Made by a program: the position numbers and the translations under genes
The notes under the pieces: generated by a model
Databases searched by the model: none
What the model saw: the letters and a program-made list of their open reading frames with translations, nothing else
Told to the model about the DNA's origin: nothing
Shown here: one piece after another, positions 6,274-8,349 of the stretch
Position numbering within the stretch: position 1 is the first letter of the stretch
How the letters are laid out: each line of letters begins with the position of its first letter
NCBI GenBank assembly: GCA_944385265.1
Contig: CALWWO010000108.1
Span: 1 to 8,349, forward strand
Source of the DNA: an uncultured Oscillospiraceae bacterium
GTDB taxonomy: Bacteria > Bacillota_A > Clostridia > Oscillospirales > Oscillospiraceae
Length of the DNA stretch: 8,349 nt
Direction of reading: 5' to 3'

Positions 6274-7407
6274 ATGGCAGGCGGAACTAATTTAGCAAAA
6301 CGCTATGCAAAGCAGGTCGATGAGAGATTTTATCAGGATTCTCAGGCGTCCCTCGCTCTCAATAACGACTACGAATTCACAGGTGTTGATACCGTAAACG
6401 TGTATTCTATCCAGAACGTGCCTATGAAAGATTATCAGAGGACGGGTACGTCAAGATACGGTACTCCGGACGATCTGACAAGGACGATACAGACGCTCAA
6501 GCTCACGAAGGACAGGGCGTTTACGTTCATCATCGATAAGGGCGACAAGATCCAGTCGGAGATGGTGTCCGACGCTGGCAAAGCCCTGTCACGTCAGATA
6601 CGCGAGGTCTGGGTGCCGGAATACGATACAAACGTATTCTCAAAGCTTGCCGCCGTCGCAACGTCGCGCGGCAATTACAGCACGGAGGCTATAACGAAGA
6701 CAAACGCATACGAGAGCTTCCTTAAAGGGCAGGAGACGCTCGGCAACAAAAATGTGCCGGACAAGGGCAGAGTCGCCTTCTGCTCATACGCGTTTGCAAA
6801 CCTTCTTATGCAGGACGGCGCGTTCATGAAATATTCCGACAGCTCTCAGGACATGACGGTACGCGGCGTGCTCGGCGAGGTTGACGGCTGCAAGATCGTC
6901 CGCGTCGCGTCCGGCAGGCTGCCCGCCGGCTGTGCTTTTATACTCGCGCATCCGCAGGCGGCGACTGCGCCAAAGCAGCTTGAGGACTACAGAATCCATG
7001 ATAACCCGCCGGGAATATCAGGCTGGCTTTGTGAAGGACGCGTTATATACGACGTTTTCGTGCTGAATGAAAAAGCGGACGGCATATATTATCACGGCTC
7101 GCAGGCCGTGCTGAAGGTCTTGACTGTACAGACCGCCGGTACGTCTGAAGGCAAATCCTCCGTCATGGTCATCCCGGGCACGCTGGAGGACAGCGCAAAC
7201 AAATGGTATTACGATACGGCGTCCTCTTACGCGGGACTTGAAGCAGTTACATACGACACGGCAACCACCGTATCCAACTGGACGCAGCTTACGGCTAACG
7301 GCGTTGAGATAACCCCGGGCAGCACCGATACGGTCGTCCGCGTAATAGAGGTAAACTCCTCAAATAAGCCGATCGCCTGCGGCGATGCGATACTGAATAT
7401 CGGTTGA
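6274..7407 (+). CDS. Major capsid protein with C-terminal beta-rich extension
   Basis: This is the coat subunit of the icosahedral head. It has 377 residues and lies directly after the scaffold gene. The first ~300 residues have a pattern expected of HK97-fold coats: an N-terminal arm (KRYAKQVDERFYQDSQ), a region with TIQTLKLTKDRAFTFIIDKGD suiting the E-loop and spine helix, a conserved helix region (FLKGQETLGNKNVPDKGRVAFC) and the A-domain strand DGCKIVRVASGRLP. A GAFMKYSDSSQDMTVRGVLGEVDG segment is typical of coats whose genes follow large portals. Residues ~305-377 form an extra module (NKWYYDTASSYAG...VRVIEVNSSNKPIACG) that looks like the Ig- or decoration-like tails of other gut phage coats. 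No maturation cleavage site is evident. It is the seventh visible gene of this + strand operon and has its own AT-rich leader. The assignment combines position, size and motif resemblance. Confidence 0.85.
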   Translation: MAGGTNLAKRYAKQVDERFYQDSQASLALNNDYEFTGVDTVNVYSIQNVPMKDYQRTGTSRYGTPDDLTRTIQTLKLTKDRAFTFIIDKGDKIQSEMVSDAGKALSRQIREVWVPEYDTNVFSKLAAVATSRGNYSTEAITKTNAYESFLKGQETLGNKNVPDKGRVAFCSYAFANLLMQDGAFMKYSDSSQDMTVRGVLGEVDGCKIVRVASGRLPAGCAFILAHPQAATAPKQLEDYRIHDNPPGISGWLCEGRVIYDVFVLNEKADGIYYHGSQAVLKVLTVQTAGTSEGKSSVMVIPGTLEDSANKWYYDTASSYAGLEAVTYDTATTVSNWTQLTANGVEITPGSTDTVVRVIEVNSSNKPIACGDAILNIG

Positions 7408-7465
7408 CGCCCTTCTCCCGCTTAGCGCGATCACAGGCAAAGGAGCAAAGAACTATATATACCCC

Positions 7466-7499
7466 AAATCCATGGCGCAGCATATTGCGCCATGGATTT
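7466..7499 (+). terminator. Perfect 14-bp hairpin between capsid and connector (attenuating terminator or processing site)
   Basis: Bases 7466-7479 (AAATCCATGGCGCA) and 7486-7499 (TGCGCCATGGATTT) are exact reverse complements around the loop GCATAT. The 3' side continues CATTTAT, a broken T-run, so termination would be partial at best. The place, right after the most highly needed gene, suits a partial stop that leaves more capsid than connector mRNA, or a 3' end that protects capsid mRNA. The hairpin overlaps an ATG at 7472 that would otherwise extend the next gene. Confidence 0.7.
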
Positions 7500-7515
7500 C
7501 ATTTATAAACGAAAC

Positions 7516-7519
7516 GGAG
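7516..7519 (+). promoter_or_regulatory. Ribosome binding site deciding the connector start
   Basis: GGAG at 7516-7519 is 9 bases before ATG at 7529. The in-frame ATG at 7472 lies inside the hairpin with no suitable Shine-Dalgarno, and that at 7520 is too close to GGAG. Hence 7529 is preferred. Confidence 0.7.
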
Positions 7520-7528
7520 ATGATAAAA

Positions 7529-8137
7529 ATGACCTACGGCTGGGTAAAAAATTACGCGCTGCAGCTTATAAATAGATATTCCCTGTCCGGGAATATACTT
7601 CCCTCCCATTACAATGACCAGCAGGATTATTTAAACAGGATCCCTGCTCTTGTCGATGACGCCGTTATGTACATCGCCACCACCGTGCGCCCTATCCCGG
7701 ACTGCATAAAGCTGTCTGAGCTCGCAGGAGAGGAACTTGGTGAGTACATGGTATACGAGCCGCCCGCCGGTTTATATAAGTTCAAAAACGGCGGTATCGT
7801 ATGCGACTCGGACGGCGGCGTGAGGAGATTCAACGCCGCGAATATTTTAGGGAACGGGAAGATCATTATACCGCGCGAGCTTGAGAGCGGCATCCTTGAA
7901 TACTACCGTTATCCGCACGCGCTGTCTGATCCCCCGGCTGACAGTGATGAGCTTGACAACACTCCCGATACGCACATTGCCGTGCCGTATTATGTCGCGG
8001 CACATCTTATGCTCGACGACAACGAATTCGGCTACACGGCACTGTACAACGAATTTGAGGCAAAGCTTGAAAGGCTTGAACTGCCGCAGCAAGCCGAAAA
8101 CATATCGATACTAAACGAATACTCCGCGGATATGTGA
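7529..8137 (+). CDS. Head-completion / head-tail connector protein (P22 gp4-like role)
   Basis: This protein would bind below the portal after packaging to seal the head and receive the tail. From ATG at 7529 it has 202 residues and begins MTYGWVKNYALQLINRYS, matching the usual opening of phage connectors at this position ('MTYGEV...AL.LINQYS'). The N-terminal third is helical, the middle (residues ~75-130) has beta character with YEPPAGLYKFKNGGI and a NILGNGKIIIP strand. The C-terminal part contains DNTPDTHIAVPYYVAAHLMLDD, the 'D.....ip.yvAa.ll..dn' helix pair found in many head-tail adaptors, then a helix NEFEAKLERL. Reading from the ATG at 7472 would add 19 residues encoded in a hairpin, which is unlikely. 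The neighbours are capsid before and a probable tail/neck gene after. Role by context and motif; exact family not certain. Confidence 0.75.
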   Translation: MTYGWVKNYALQLINRYSLSGNILPSHYNDQQDYLNRIPALVDDAVMYIATTVRPIPDCIKLSELAGEELGEYMVYEPPAGLYKFKNGGIVCDSDGGVRRFNAANILGNGKIIIPRELESGILEYYRYPHALSDPPADSDELDNTPDTHIAVPYYVAAHLMLDDNEFGYTALYNEFEAKLERLELPQQAENISILNEYSADM

Positions 8138-8150
8138 GGTGATTTGAACA

Positions 8151-8349
8151 TTGAGTGATAAATTTAAAGTAAAGCTCTCTTCAATGCCCGATATGCGGGA
8201 AAGGCGGACCGTGCGATTTGATAAGCTGGACGGCGGTCTTAATCTGTGGGACCTTGACTACAGAATGGGCTCAAATCAATCGCCCGACATGCTGAATCTG
8301 TGGTGGCGCGACGGCGTTTTGGGCTGCCGCGACGGGCAGATATGGATAA
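8151..8349 (+). CDS. Phage neck/tail protein, 5' part (possible beta-propeller hub protein), runs off the window
   Basis: The frame is open from TTG at 8151 to the end of the window, with GAGGTGAT at 8137-8144 as ribosome site. A TTG at 8144 closes after four codons. The 66 visible residues include the pattern FDKLDGGLNLWDLDYRMG, then SPDMLNLWWRDGVLGC. A 'GG.N..d....l..nes....NlWw.dG.L..R.G' opening is common in large phage proteins that follow the connector and are thought to build beta-propeller-like repeats near the neck, including gp10-like tail stabilisers of short-tailed phages. The length, fold and exact role cannot be judged from this fragment. The four bases of overlap-free spacing place it in the same operon. 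Confidence 0.6.
   Translation, partial: MSDKFKVKLSSMPDMRERRTVRFDKLDGGLNLWDLDYRMGSNQSPDMLNLWWRDGVLGCRDGQIWI

Noticed and set aside
7404..7432. Promoter after capsid from TTGACG at 7404
   Set aside because: The hexamer includes the capsid stop codon and no -10-like sequence lies 16-18 bases downstream (GCGATC there).
7472..7528. Extended connector start at the ATG at 7472
   Set aside because: The codon is inside a perfect hairpin, has no ribosome site at proper distance, and the added residues do not resemble connector openings.
1625..8349. Gene transfer agent or novel defence system
   Set aside because: All recognisable genes are standard phage packaging and head genes. No defence, toxin-antitoxin, retron or CRISPR components are visible, and there is no direct sign of domestication beyond the unusual border.

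Overview
The window reads as a chromosome-to-prophage (or phage-remnant) junction in a Firmicute, most likely a Clostridia-type gut bacterium. This is inferred from strong AGGAGG-type ribosome sites, frequent TTG starts, a middling GC content with many ATA/CGC codons, and the style of the phage proteins. Species cannot be named from the sequence alone.

Left part (1-1440) is host-like. It holds the 3' two-thirds of a MATE-family multidrug/Na+ antiporter gene. A near-perfect 18-bp terminator follows, and it could serve both strands. Converging from the other strand is a broken C-terminal remnant of a DUF554-type membrane protein, with one frameshift, one in-frame TAG and no N-terminal half.

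Junction (1440-1624) is non-coding but not empty. A textbook sigma-70 promoter (TTGACG, 17 bp, TATTAT) sits directly before a ~72-nt element that folds end to end into an interrupted rod-like hairpin of about 28 pairs and closes on a run of five T. This is the most unusual object in the window. It could be a free small RNA, an attenuator, or a packaging-related RNA, and parts of it are complementary to conserved segments of tRNA-Phe.

Right part (1625-8349) is a tightly packed packaging and head operon, all on the + strand, in the order small terminase, large terminase, a small single-pass membrane protein, portal, scaffold, major capsid protein, head-completion connector, and the start of a further tail/neck protein. 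Gene order, a ~650-residue portal and the final gene suggest a short-tailed (P22-like) phage rather than a siphophage, but this is inference. TerS and TerL make the packaging motor, the portal is its docking ring, scaffold and capsid build the procapsid, and the connector seals the filled head. A perfect 14-bp hairpin lies between capsid and connector, where it could lower downstream expression. It also shows that the connector starts at 7529, not at the upstream ATG.

No integrase, repressor, lysis gene, tRNA gene, IS element or CRISPR array is visible. The packaging end of the phage module directly faces host genes, so either the integration genes lie at the far end of the element or the element is a remnant.
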